Of a stretch of 60,000 nucleotides of DNA, positions 47,201-59,991 are shown piece by piece; within the stretch, counting starts at the first letter, position 1; the number at the start of each line of letters is the position of its first letter. The notes beneath the pieces are model-generated. The model was not told the DNA's origin. It did no database searches and saw only the letters and a list, made by a program, of their open reading frames with translations. Both the position numbers and the translations under genes were made by a program. Origin of the DNA: Polytrichum commune. Lineage: Eukaryota > Streptophyta > Polytrichopsida > Polytrichales > Polytrichaceae. The stretch is taken from positions 43,851,554 through 43,911,553 of the forward strand of contig OX485803.1 in assembly GCA_950295325.1 (NCBI GenBank), in the 5' to 3' direction.

Positions 47201-48386
47201 AAATTTTTTTGATAAAAGTTTGACTCATTTGGGTGATGCTTTAAATGTAAAAAGTAGGATATTATACATGTAAAGTGCTCGCATGTGGTTGTTCAAATTT
47301 ACAATGGAGTGACCTCCCCGTGGTTTGTGTATTGAACTAATCAAGAACATAAGCCTTAAATGATGAAGAGTCCCCAAAAAAGACTTCAACTTCACATGGA
47401 TAGATCTTTCTCAAAAGAGGTGATTCTTAATGGAAAGTTTCTCCACGTGTAGCTAGAAAATAAACTTGTCTATGACCTCCAAAGCTTCATCACAAAATAT
47501 TATCAATGATTATCCTCAATGTTGCATGAAGTGTGTACTTTAAACAACATATTGTGACAAATCTACCACTCGAAGGGCATGTAATATAACTTTCCATCCC
47601 TCTATGGTACTTACAATTCTTGCCATTCATATCAAAAATTTCATCAATTCCATGAGCTCTTTGTTTATAATGAATTTTAAAGTAATAACTTCTAGATTCG
47701 ATACGGGACAATAATTTTCTTAAACCGTATGGATGTACTCCTATGAAGGTGCATTATCACCTCTTTTGTAACAAAGGTCATTAAACTCCTCAAACTTTAC
47801 AAATTTTCAACACTTCTTAGAATGTGCAATCCTTTGATTGTTCAATGTTGGTGGACTCACCCTCACAAGCATTCAAAATACACCATCTAAACATGTACCC
47901 CAAAGCAACTTGACCACAAGTCCACAAGTTTGTTGAGAGTTCATTCTTGAAAACTATCATGATAATATTCTTGCTTTGCGTATTCTACAATCTACAACAA
48001 TCAAAGGAACAACATTAATTTCACACTTTCTTCATCAATAACCACTTATTGTAATGATAAAATGGCAAACATGATATGTTTTATAACCATCGAGAGGGCA
48101 AGAAGAAAAAGAGTGTGCTTTCTTCTCATAATCCCTTCATAATCAAGTCTAAGAACTTTAAATCAAGATTGAATTCTTACAAATCAAGTGGTAAGTGATA
48201 TGTTAAGGCTTGGGACCTCGCAAAATACATGGGACTTGGGGACTTGCACTTGGGCCTATGCCCTTTACACCATGATATCCCAAGTCCCATGAAACGCAAT
48301 TTTCCTTCATCTTTTTGTTCAGTGTTAAGACCCATGAAGTTGAGAATTTCATCTCTAAATGGGATCTTTGGGACGCTTTCTTTTAT
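44271..48386. other. No gene recognised; small microsatellites
   Basis: It contains a C run (44307-44324), an ATT microsatellite (about 45379-45404) and a phrase near 46565-46600 shared with 390-425 (AACCCAATCCAA). Frames such as 44490-44828 (minus) are Pro-rich without a recognisable family. Confidence 0.35.
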
Positions 48387-48590
48387 TTAGTTATGATCAT
48401 CAAAAGCGCATGTTTGTTGATTCCTTAACCGAATACACAGGTCCTCGCAACTTGCAATCATTGTTGTGTGTGAAGTAGTTGATAAAAACTTCAAGACATC
48501 ATTCAATCAATCCTAAACATGTGTCTTTATGGTGTTTTGTTCTTACATCCACACCACACCACACCACACACCAATGAAATTTAGGTGTCC
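48387..48590 (+). repeat. Duplicated segment with small coding-like frame, copy 1
   Basis: One frame encodes YDHQKRMFVDSLTEYTGP and reaches a stop at about 48478. The copy at 49049 encodes YGSQKCRFVDSITTYIDP in the same order. DNA similarity continues past the stop ('catgtgt.ttta.ggtgttt'). Confidence 0.4.
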
Positions 48591-49048
48591 GATTAAGAAA
48601 CGTAACCAAACAACACCCTCATAGAAGAGCTCATGCAAGATTAATAATGGCAATCTTGAATGTGAGTCGATCCTTTTGCAGATATATAACACCCTTGATG
48701 TTAAAACCCGGATGGTTCATGCTAACCCCGAGGGACCCACATGCAAGATACCTCTAATAAGGGACCAAATAGCTCAAGAATTGCTCTTCACAAAGCACCA
48801 TGCCAACGACTGAAAATGGGTTTTGTTCAAAGGCCATGAACACTAAACCCAACATTTACTTGTTCAAAAATTTCGCAGCAGCAGCAGACTCTCAAACCTA
48901 AAATCTCTGTGCATAAACTTATGCAGGTGTTAATTGGTGTGTTTCTCTTCTATTGATCAGATTTAAGTTCTCAATTTGTTGTTGCATTAGCACATCTTCA
49001 ATGATACATCGACCAAAACCAGATGGAAAATCGGACCTCCCTCGATTT

Positions 49049-49243
49049 CATTATGGTTCTCAGAAGTGCAGGTTTGTTGATTCCATAACGACATACATCG
49101 ATCCTCCCAATTACATGTGTTCACTATTGAGTGCGGAGGAGTGACTACAATGTGAAAACAACATAGGCCAATCTGATTGAAGCATGTGTGTTTACGGTGT
49201 TTGTGTTTCTTGATCCTCTTACACGAATCGAATCTAAAATCCG
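49049..49243 (+). repeat. Duplicated segment with small coding-like frame, copy 2
   Basis: Belongs to the frame at 48953-49144, which ends MCSLLSAEE. Similarity with copy 1 is clearer at protein than at DNA level, hinting at a former coding exon. The family is not recognised. Confidence 0.4.
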
Positions 49244-49885
49244 ATCTTGAAAAAAGTAACCGAATATTAACATCCACACACACTCGTTATTAGCAGTCTT
49301 CACCATTTGGTCGCAACTTTGCGAGGCCGCGCAGTTAAGTTATTAACGTAAGGTCTCCATGGAATCAACAAGCATGCGTTTCTGATAACCGTAACTAAAT
49401 CAGGGCACGTCTGATTTTCAATCTGCTTGTTGTCGATGATTCAAGATCCTAGATCCTGCAAGTAAATCAATCGACTGGAATAGTCTGAATAGAATCGAAA
49501 TTAGAATTCACTTTACCATGTGTTGGATCCAGCATGTAAGCATGTGCTGGTCGAAGATTTCATCACCTCCGATTGAGGATTGTGACGTTATGTTTCATTT
49601 GTGGTCCTCAAATGTTTTTGTCCCATCTCATCGCAAAGAAACTCTTTTGTTTTTTGTTTTTGTTTTTGTCACAGGGTAACGTAGGTGGCCACTAATGTGG
49701 GCACTTCCAACTCCAGGCCATTGGATCAGATGTAGAACTGTCTAACCCAGTTAGCCATTGTGAATCATAATTTTTTTGCATTTCAGGTTTCAAACTTAGG
49801 AATTGAGATGTGAACGTTACAACAAGTTCAAATTGAAATTCCTTTCCTCTTGATAAAGCGCATAGGTCTTATTGGCACTTGCATT

Positions 49886-50225
49886 CTCGGGGGGGGGCAG
49901 TGTGTTAAAAAGTTAAGGATATAGGTGCGAACAACCACTATTTTATAGGGGGGTATTACTTTCAATTCTCTTCTTTTTTTCACATGCTATCATTATGTAA
50001 ACTTCTACTTTGGGTTAATAGAAAAATGGCTTGCCTTACTTATAATTCCAAATTACCTATTATTTCATACCCTATAGTACTTTAAAGATGTCCAATGTCA
50101 TTTTTGATACCCTATATTACTCTTAAGTCCAATTATAAATTTTTGCCCTCATGTTTTTTAAATACCCTCTCATTTGTTCGCACGTGTATTGCTACTCCAA
50201 CCAATGACTACCCCCCCCCCCCGAG
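49886..50225. mobile_element. hAT-type MITE with G/C-run termini
   Basis: It begins CTC then a G run and ends with a C run then GAG. The inverted similarity extends inward to a shared GTGCGAACAA. The 8-bp direct repeat CTTGCATT flanks it exactly (49878-49885 and 50226-50233). The 340 bp are AT-rich inside, with no coding. Confidence 0.75.
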
Positions 50226-50233
50226 CTTGCATT

Positions 50234-51082
50234 GTTAAAAATTGATCTTAGATTAGTGTCTATATTTTGAGCACATAGTCCAATCTTATCGTCATGAGAT
50301 TATCCAGCTATGATTGTAGACTACGTGGGGCCGGGAATAAGTCAAATACTATCTGGAAGTATAGCACGCGTATTCTCTCTTGTGAGCAAATTCAGCCTAA
50401 TAAACTCGGGTGAAGCACCATCACTTATATTAGTAGCATGGAACGGTTGATAGCAGTTGAATATTGTTATGGTAGCACGCATCTTTGTATGGTGTGTTTT
50501 TCCACTATCGACCTTGTCATGTGCCATTGAAATATAGGGTGCCTAAATGGGTACTCACATAAGGCTCACATGCATTGAAGTGTTTATTTTTGCGTTATCG
50601 AGGTGTTCACAATCTCTTTGTAGCTCATAGAGAAGCCTCCATGTTTTAGCAAATGTGGATTCGTTTTAAACTTAGGGGAGGAAGATTTATCTAAGGTAGA
50701 GCATGCTAAAAACCAACGTCCCACCCAAAATCAGTAGCCTAAAATCTTGCACCATGAATAAATATTCAATTTCATAATATCCACCATCTTAACATCAGGT
50801 TCTTGTGTTGGTTTTTGAATGGGATCTGGATAATCTACCAATAAAACATTGAACCCTCATAACTTTTGCATACGGAATTCAAATAACACATTCTTTGATG
50901 GGTTGGAACCCCCTCTTAACTCCTAACAAGAAAAACCTAAAACCTTATCCATCTAATAATAATGATAATAAATACTTTCAACACTTGAAGTAGTGGTTTT
51001 AGCACCCTCTACGTTAGTGCAGTTCTTAAACAGGGTCAACTAGCTATTGAAATGATAGCTCTCGAAGAGACGATTGACGTAT
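50234..51082. other. No gene recognised
   Basis: AT-rich, with no supported feature. Confidence 0.4.
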
Positions 51083-51283
51083 CACTACTAGAAAACGTGG
51101 TTCTAGGACAAACTTCCCACATGACACGGGCGGTCACTAGGACATGGCCTCATTTATAAGTGTCACGTCTAATATATGATGATTATAGATTGGACTCGAC
51201 ACATGTAAATGGGATTATGCCCTAATGACCACCTGCATCAATCGAATGGGAAGTTTGTCCTAGAACCACGTTTTCTAGTAGTG
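51083..51283. mobile_element. CACTA-type MITE
   Basis: Perfect inverted ends of about 37 bp start CACTACTAGAAAACGTGG. The 3-bp duplication TAT flanks it (51080-51082 and 51284-51286). Length is 201 bp. CACTA termini and 3-bp duplications define the En/Spm superfamily. Confidence 0.85.
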
Positions 51284-52016
51284 TATGAGACAAGAGAGAC
51301 AATAAGATGCTCAGCAGGTAATCATAACATCCAAAATATCCACCTGTCTTTCAATGGAGTGCCGCTATTTTGTAGTTATAAGGTTCTGTTTCAGATGCAG
51401 GTAAGGTACCTCACATATATAGTAAACTATATGGTCGCATTTGGAATTTGTTTGAGGCCTTTCATGATGTGAATCTATTTGATACGTCACATGACATCAG
51501 TGTACGAATGTGACAACTTCCTCCAGCAAGCTTCAAGTGACAGGCCATTTTGTCAATTTTTTCCTTTTGTCGTTCAGATGACAGGCTCGTTGAGGAAAAT
51601 GCCTTAAAGATGTCAGTCATTTAGAAAGCACAACAAAAAGAAAGGAAGGAAAACCCCACTGCCCAAAATGTGAACACTTTAAAACTCTCTTAGAACTTTC
51701 ATGCATGTACTGCAAGAATAAATATAAATTTTAAGCTGTCGTGCTCATAATATAACATTCTTATAGCCCACCTTGACCCTTTCCTTGACACATTACCAAC
51801 CTTAATGCCATGTACTAGTCTGTCCTAGCATGCATGATATGCTCCCCAGTATTAATTAGATGCAGGGTCCTTGAAGCGATGGGATCCATAAAAGAAGCAA
51901 CTTGTGGTCTCATATTCAAAATTTAAGATAGTGGACGGTGCGATTTTATGTTATTCAGGCTGCACTGAATGATCTCGTGTTTGTTTAAGGGTTGGAGGCT
52001 AAGGACAGTGCCTTAA
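51284..52016. other. No gene recognised
   Basis: No supported feature. Confidence 0.4.
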
Positions 52017-52835
52017 GGGCCGCTTCACACTATGGCCGTCCAAGTCGAGAGGCCGTGGGATGGAATGAATGCCCAAACTTTGTTGAGAGCCCTGCTCGAG
52101 GAGAACCGGCGGTTAGTTGCAGATGAACCGGTTGAGTTTGAGAAATATCCGGTTGAAGTTGGAGACGTCAGGAGAATTACCGATCATGTTAGAGGAATCT
52201 ATGATAGAATAGAATACCTCAAATGAATGTAAGCAAAACTGGAAGATGTCAACATGTAACCGGTTGGATTTAGAGTCACTAGGATCTTGACTAACAATGC
52301 CCAAAAACTTCCCGGGCACTGGTGGAGAGTCCAAAGAAATGGGCTGAAAATAGTCAATCAAATATAGGAATTGGCTCCTTCGGCCGGGCATTGTGTGAAG
52401 TCTCCAAAGGTCAAGTCCAAAGTCCAAAACTTTGGCCATGAACTCCCACGGCCTCTCGACTTGGATGGCCATAGTGTGAGGCCTCTAAAGGCCAAGCCCA
52501 AAGTCCAAAGGAAGAAGGAGCATCCACTTTATTCCCTGTTCAAAACAACCCCTCCAATCTAACGGCTAGAATCTTGTCAGTTTTATTTTATTTTATTCTA
52601 ATGAAAAAAAATTGACGGCCTCTCGACCATAGTTTGGGTTTTCATTCCTACCCGGCCTAAACTTCCTTTGAGAGTCTGTTGCCTTGCCATGTAGGCATTT
52701 TGGAGAACGGCAACCTTTGGACTTTGGCCTCTAAGCTTAGTGTGAAGGGTCGAGAGACCGAATTCTTGGTTTCTTGCAACCTGATTGGTAGAAATCGACG
52801 GCCTCATGACCTTTGGGCATAGTGTGAAGCGGCCC
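52017..52835. mobile_element. PIF/Harbinger-like MITE, copy 2, composite
   Basis: The ends are GGGCCGCTTCACACTATG in inverted orientation, flanked by TAA (52014-52016, 52836-52838). An additional inverted copy of the end region (TCGAGAGGCCGTGGGA type) lies internally at about 52440-52485, and AAGTCCAAAGTCCAAA occurs twice about 83 bp apart. The element may therefore be two fused copies or one with a partial internal duplication. A family A repeat is nested at 52085-52320. Confidence 0.75.
52085..52320 (-). repeat. Dispersed repeat family A, copy 3
   Basis: Inverse of 28140-28420: GAGAACCGGCGGTTAGTTGC, then 'gatgaaccggttgag', 'tatccggttgaagttg', 'gatgtcaacatgtaaccggt' and 'cactaggatcttgac'. 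Confidence 0.7.
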
Positions 52836-52838
52836 TAA

Positions 52839-55800
52839 GAGTCTGTTATGACTGAAACTCGATCAAGTTTAAACAAAACTTCTCTTTCTCTCTTCATTTG
52901 ATCTTAGTACTACCTTCAAGAAATACATCCCATCCTTTTAAGCATCTTGAGTTTAGAAGTTTTAAGATGCGTTGTGGGGGCAAGGTGTTTTCCTTGGGCA
53001 ACTTTGCTCACCTTCAGCAAAATCTAGGCATGCCCTTCTATTACCAAATGCGATTACATGTCACCCATCCTTAGGAGCAAATTTCATTTTTACTTCAATT
53101 AAACGCGATGTAGTTTTTTGACATAAAAGTTTGTTATTTTTTTTTTGAGTCAAGATGTTTGACCTCCAAACCAATCATGATATTTCTCAAGATACTCTAC
53201 ATTTGAACAAGTTGCCCTTCATGGGATCAATTTTTATTACACTTTCGATAAATAAGAGGGACACATGGCAAAGGTCTAAGCATGTAAGGAGGGAAGGATA
53301 ATGATATTTCAGTATCCACTAGCCCTAACCACTACCCTGCAATGGTGCTCATCTCAGCTCTTCCTTGCCACACTAGATTAGTTGGGAATTATATTATTGC
53401 TAATGAGAATAAAAGAAATGACAAAATGTACAAGGAAACATGGCAATTAGATAAGTAGAGATGCATTGAAACATTCTTACAATTTGCATCATTTGCATGT
53501 TTCCAACAATTGTAGCATGCGGATCCCCATTGTAGACACATGTTGTATCTTCATAAATCCAGGCCTACCTCACAATGTAATGTTTTGTAAGTGGCGAGCA
53601 TAGAGGCTCTTTGTTCATGCATGCCTACTACATCTAGAGCTAGCGTTTATATCTATCCTTTGATTTATCTAACTATCTTGTATGAGTGCTCTTGGGACAT
53701 GCAAAGGTGAGGTGGATGTTCTTGTCAAAGTCTTGAGGGTTTTATTATACATAGCAAAGATTGGAATTGTTTATTCTTTGGGGTTGAATCTTTTATTAGT
53801 GTACACACATGGGATGCAAGAGTGGTACAATATAGATGTTGATAATGATTTCTACCTAATGCTTGAATATTTATTGGTTTTACGAAAGTAAACTTTGTTC
53901 ATGGTAAGTAAAAATATAAAATTTTCCCTTACTACTATATTAATGTTCTCAACCATGACCAGTAGAATTTGATATTCTAGTATATTCTCTAATTCTCATA
54001 CACTCGCACATGTGATGCATGGGATATTATATGCAATCGAAACCACTTGGTATTTCAAATTTCCCTCTTAGAAATGCTTGCCTAGAAACAATAATCATAG
54101 CTAGGCTTTTTGTATAGAATGAGCCACGTTTAAGGGATGTTCCCATCCATCCACCCACCCAACGTTTCTATATAAATCACTATATTCGTTAATTAGAGAC
54201 TTTGGAAAGTCTCAAAATAAATGCAAATGGTTTAATATCTAGTTCAATTTCTTATTGTGATGACATGTAGTTGTGCCAAATTGGTTAGTGCCGCCCATGC
54301 AAATCACTTTAGTAAGTCACATTGAATATATTTTTGTGATTTTCTTGTTCTTTATTTGAAAAACTACGTCCTTCAATAGTCTCAAAATCACGAAAAAATC
54401 TTTGATTACCGAATATAGTGATATAAGCTTTGCTAAGTTGTTGTAAACATTTTTAATCGAATCATTCGAGGATTCCATGTTATGTTTAGTCCCTCCCACC
54501 CTCCACTACAGGGCCAACAAGAAGTTATAGGAGACATACCGTATCTTTTGATGATAAGAGTGTTGGTTGTTGGACTTTCACATGCAAATTAACTTTTTCT
54601 TCAAGCATCTGGGCATTTCCTCTACTATATAACTATAGACATCGCATAATTGCTACCACTTTTGTTTGCAGCAGGGTAGTGGTGTGTTTGTTTTTTTAGA
54701 GGTTGAGAAGGTTACTTTCATTTGTAGCATTGTGGTTTCTATATTGCATCGCGGTTGTTGGTTGTGTAAAAGTCTCAACGTTGCATTGGTGTTTTGTTAA
54801 CTCACTTTATGCAATAATTGTTATTCACTTTATGCATAGCAATTGTTTTTAGGGTGACAATGATAACAAACTGTATTGCAACATGTAGACACCTTCCATA
54901 TATGACTACTCACTCTCATTGATTGTTCGGTTGCATGGGTGCAAGTATGGGGTGCATCCCTCTAATCTTTAGGTGATATTGTGTTGTACCAACTTGACGT
55001 ATATCAATGGGTTCTTGATGAAATACAATACTTTTTATGAGATTGTATTTGATTTATCATTGAAAGTTGTATGAAGAATCAAATTTTGGTGAGGAGTTGC
55101 CGTATTAAGTAATTCGAGTCTCTTCCTCTCTCTACATATATACATACTTATACACGCACATATTATCCACGATCAGATACAACCGCTACTTTTGAATATT
55201 GAGGATGTATTTCTGCGCTTTGCTATGTACCAATTGCTATCACATCTTGGATGATTCAAAAGCTTAAATAAACTTTAGATATGTGGGTGCAAAGATGTAA
55301 TAATCATTCAAGTCTGAAGAGTTTATGTGGCACAAGGAGCCATGGACAACGGAGAAGAGGCTTGAGAGCAACAACATGAAGATGGCAAAAACCTAAAAGA
55401 TGACCTCTTGTCCCCTCACTATGTAATGGCTCCCCCACATGCCTCTAGTTTTTATTTCAAAACCCCATAATTTTTCAAGCCCATTCACATCGGATCACTT
55501 CTAGGTATTGTGGCTCAACCCCATTCACTGCATCATTACAAAAGTATTGGGTTAAAAAAGAAGACAGTGATAACATTAAAAAAAATCCTTTGTCTTGGCC
55601 CGCTGAAGCCGCACAACATTATTCAACCATGTGGTTGGTTCCATGACCCTGGAATATGCCAATTATATTACATGGAACCTCCGCACAAAGTAGGAATATT
55701 CTTTTGTAGTCCATACATTTAGGTTGACACTTGAAAATTTGGATGAAGCTATATTCCCGGCACTATTCACAGGATTCATTGTTCATCTCGGTAATATTTA

Positions 55801-55945
55801 TTGAACATACTATTTATAGAAATAATTTCACAAAAATGTCAACACTATTCACAATATTCATGCCGGCACTATTCATCGTTCATATTAACGTCAACTTCTT
55901 CTTGTTTTCTAAGTTTCTTTCCATCAAGGTAAAGATAGTAGAGAC
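52839..55945. other. No gene recognised
   Basis: AT-rich. Open frames of 60-80 codons at 53682-53891 and 55510-55973 have no recognisable content. Confidence 0.4.
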
Positions 55946-56185
55946 CTATGATCGGGGAGAAACCGGCAGTTAATTACAGATGAACTGGTTGAGTTTGAGA
56001 AATAACCAGTTGAAGTTGAAGACTTCAAGAGAATTACCGACCACTTCAGAGGAATACATGAAACATACCTCAAATCAATATAGAAAAAACCGAAGGATGT
56101 CAATATGTAACCGGTTGGACTTGCAAACACTAGGATCTCAACCAATTATGCCCAAAAACCGCCCCAATCACTGGTAGAGAGGCCC
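55946..56185 (-). repeat. Dispersed repeat family A, copy 4
   Basis: Same order as copy 3, including GAGAAACCGGCAGTTAATTA, 'gatgtcaatatgtaaccggt' and 'aacactaggatctcaacc'. Confidence 0.7.
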
Positions 56186-56903
56186 ATGTCAAATGCTAAA
56201 TGTAAAATGGAACACAACCATGCACCTGAATAATCGTATGGCTTTTGTTATGTTCAACTCTAGTGTGAATGAAAGTTCAAAACGAAGCATTTTCAAGTAC
56301 ATATATCACACCTACGTATTGTTACATTGCAAAGTAGCAATTGGAACCGGGAAGTTAGTTAAAATCCCAAAGGGAATCTTCAACCCTAATGTAGATCATC
56401 AATGTGAAGGAAGTTGAGAAACGTAAGGCCCACACTTATGACCGAGACGACAAAACCTCCACCGCAAACAAAGCTTGAATGGATCCCGAATCCATATTGG
56501 CCAGCAAAACCCTCCCCCCTCCCTGACACACGAGGCTAGGAAGGCCACTCACACACACCACCTTGTATATATCACCTTGTGAGTAACTTGAACCACCGCA
56601 TTCCATCAATCAATCAGAGTGGCCTTTAATTTGATGCACCCGTTTACTACTTGTTTTTTTAATCTAAATGCGACGTTGGAAATCGTTGGAATGACCGACC
56701 GGACTCCCGGCCCTCTGTACATAAAGTGGGGCTGGAAGATGGCACTAATTGTCGTTGACTGGAGAGGTTGATGCATTAGTGTGGGGTTGTGCATCGAGGA
56801 AGTTGAGCTTGTTTCCAATAATTTTGATGGAGTCCAGGTTGACAGTGAGACTACAGTGGCCTTTTCGGGGTACTTTGCAATTGGTGATCAGAAAAAACAC
56901 TTA
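56186..56903. other. No gene recognised
   Basis: Frames of about 70 codons on both strands without recognisable motifs. Confidence 0.35.
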
Positions 56904-57404
56904 GGGCCGGTTTACACCATGAAGTCGGACCATAAAAGCCTTTGGGTCCCTCACTAGGTGTGAACTGAATGTGGACTACGAGGGATGACCATGCACCAAA
57001 AAGTGAATGGGCTGATTTTAAAAAAAAACAATATGTTCAGAATAGGAAATTTGAAGAAAATGTAAGTTTGACCATTCTTTTTTCTTCTCTTGTGTTTAGT
57101 TTCACTCTTCCCCAAAAACATTTCTTCAAAATTTTATTACATCAATATTTCTTTATCATGGGCCCTTGGCTTTTTTCTACCAGAGCACCTCTTTTGCCTC
57201 TCCCACCACAAAACCCACTGGACCATGTCGGGGGATGATGTAGGCCTTAAAATATGTCTTTTTGGGACCTCGAACTCCATGGTCACTTTAGCATTTTTTT
57301 TTTTCTTGGTGTAAACCGAAGTGAGCCCGAGACGAGTTCAATAGCCAATCACAGATTCTACAGAGCCTTGGGACGACTTCATGGTCCATGGTGTCAACAA
57401 CCCC
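56904..57404. mobile_element. PIF/Harbinger-like MITE, copy 3
   Basis: It starts GGGCCGGTTTACACCATGAA and ends with the inverse of GGGGTTGTTGACACCATGG. TTA flanks it (56901-56903 and 57405-57407). The body matches 38262-39381 (CCTCACTAGG, ATGGGCCCTTG, 'ccaccacaaaac', 'ggaccatgtc') without that copy's internal insertion. Confidence 0.8.
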
Positions 57405-57689
57405 TTAGGGGAGTGTTAAATCAACCACGGAGGCACATGCACGGTCACATGAATTGTCAAAATTTGGTTTTTCATCGAGACATGAAGAGGAGCGAGGTAT
57501 TAGCTCTACTTCCTCTCTCTTTTACATTTCCACTTACAACTAAAATCGTTCAAATTTTGATAGGTCATGTGACCACACATGTCATTGTGGTCATGTAAAC
57601 CAAGGTATGGTTGGTTTAACAATCCCCTTAACTTAACCCTTAAAAGAATAGACGATGTGTTCATAAAATTGTGTCCATGTAGATTTTTG

Positions 57690-57790
57690 GGCATAGTCGG
57701 TCAAAATCTTAGTGTTTCCAAGTCCAATTGGTCACATGTTGTAATCTTTCGGTTTTTGTTTAGTGATTTGAGATATGTTCTTATCTAAAT
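57690..57790 (+). repeat. Dispersed repeat family A, copy 5 (partial)
   Basis: 'gtcaaaatcttagtgtttcc', 'aagtccaattggtcacatgtt' and 'gtaatctttcggttttt' match 3520-3600 closely; the CAACCGGTT part is lost. Confidence 0.5.
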
Positions 57791-59790
57791 AGTCACTAAT
57801 TACCTACTTTTTCATTGTTCCAAAGTTCTCACTCTAAGTATGTCCCTAAACTTCATCAAAATTAAAAAATAAAACTATTTTGCCCAAAACATCGTATCAC
57901 AGTACCTTGTATGTAGTTCTACCAAAACAAAATACATGACATTATAGGGTATCGTAAAATATTTATAATCCAATACGTGAATAGAAATGATGTTGTATTA
58001 TATTAAAAATTTTCTTTCAAAAAATTGCTTACAAAAGTAAAGAGTATCCTATATTAGGTCTCCCCTTATTTTTAATATTTTACTAATGAAATACCCATGT
58101 ATACCTTTGGAGTTGGGTCACCCCTTTTGGCCAACCCAACTATGAGGCTAAGTCCCAACTTTCTAGCTCCATACATGTTGCCATGTAGGATATTGACACT
58201 CGTGATTCGAGACCTAGTGTAAAACCAAAAAAAGGAGATATTGCTCTTCACCAATCACATTGCGTGAAGGAAGTGGGACTTAAAAATTGAGACATAATGT
58301 AAAGTGGCCCGGTAAACTTTCTTTCAAAATATTTGTACTCATTGTTCCATACAAATAAAGCTTGAGCAAACAATGGTAACTTCAAGCCAAACATATTGGC
58401 CAATAAACTAAGGTTGTCAGCTAGGTATGAAACTTTCACCACCACTCAAGGTATGAACAAATAGCAAGCATGTAGTAATTTTCCTTCATTGAGAAGCTAA
58501 AAAAAGTAGAGCCTCACATGCACCCATGCAACAAATACAAACACAAATAGGCTTTCTGCAAAAAAGGAAAAACCAAATTTAACATCAATATTTTTTATTG
58601 ACATGAATTTGAGCCCGTTGGCCACATCACCTAAGGTAGATATACATAAAACCATGCCTACACCTCCAATTATGTAGTAGGTTGCGACTAAAATGGTGAC
58701 ATGTAGTATATTATTCCGTAATGATGTGGTTTGTCAGATTAGTAAGGTGTGAAGAAGGATGTCGTTTCATGTGGCTAATACTTTAGACTAAGAGGGCTCC
58801 ATCATTAGTTTAATCAACTTGGGATACACCAGAAAAGATAAGTGGTGATCAAGGATTAGTGGGAGCATAATTCTAGTTTTCCAAGATTAAATTTGTACAA
58901 TTGAGAGCACAATTTGTTATTTTAGGATAACAAGTGTGTTAGTTTTTCATACGTTACACGACCACTTCTAGACACTTCTCATGCCATATTGTAACTAACA
59001 ATTTGCAAATAAATGGTGTCCCAATTGGGGACTCAAGTGCCCTCAAATTTCCAACCTTGACCATGTTGATTACAATTGATTCATAGCCTCAATCCCATTG
59101 CTTTGTGTCATGTCGGGGAGAGAAATTTGTGTGATTGTGAGCATGTCGATTGAGGAGGGTTTAGGTTGATCAAGTTTTGTGACTCAAGAGTGGACATAAA
59201 CAATGTCGCAGGCATGGGTAGAATAGATTCGGCAACTTGACGAAAATTCATAAAGAACACAAGCAGCTTATGAATGCATACAAGATGTCTAAAGAGAGAA
59301 GTTTTTGTTTTTGATGTACCAACTTGGTGTACCAAAAGTTGTGAATAAGAGAATACATCAAATGAAGAGTCACCGATCATGACTCAACTAGTGGATTATT
59401 TGCCATTGTAGCAGCTTCCATATTCAAGGGAGGAGTGGTAGCTTCATAAGCATGGAGTAGTGATAATGTGCAATGGCAACACGGGTTGAGTCACACCTAT
59501 AGAGCACGACCACTCAACTGTGAGCTAATGCACAACAACGGTGCACCCTTCAAATATGCACCCTCACCAACCCCATCAACCATCGGCAGTGACGGTGCAC
59601 CCAACAAGTGTGCACCCTCACCAACCCCACTAACCATTGGCAAGTGCATTGAAGTCCAAGACTCTAATTGCAAGAGTAGGAGGAATATGTTGGCAGTATC
59701 GAAGGCATCACTGCTACTAACTTGCCACAAATTTCAAGTACAATTTGGAACATCCTACGAGACATCTGAAACCTTTGTGCATCTCAACAT
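57791..59790. other. No gene recognised
   Basis: AT-rich. A small internal repeat at about 59535-59640 ('ggtgcaccc...caccctcaccaacccca') is duplicated about 54 bp apart. Confidence 0.4.
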
Positions 59791-59991
59791 GTGGCTAAAA
59801 TAGACGTAACTAGACAGACGAGCATCTCAAGCAAGCACTTGCAGCAGGTGGACATGTTCTATGACAACCTAGAAACCATGTACGCATCTAACAAATATTC
59901 ACCTGACCAAATATGCAACTGTGATGAAATGGGGGTACAAGGCATGAAGGATGGTGGGGGGCTTAGTAATTGCATAAATGGAGCCATGTAA
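59791..59991 (+). pseudogene. pogo/CENP-B-like DDE transposase fragment (runs to the window edge)
   Basis: The frame encodes VDMFYDNLETMYASNKY, then QICNCDEMGVQGMKDGGG. The N-C-D-E-x-G-V-Q block is the first catalytic Asp region of the pogo-like DDE_1 family, the same region seen damaged at about 31950-31985. The usual Trp of the RIWNCDE block is Cys here. The frame ends near 59991; whether more follows lies outside the window. It probably represents a different copy from the one at 31.5 kb. Confidence 0.6.
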
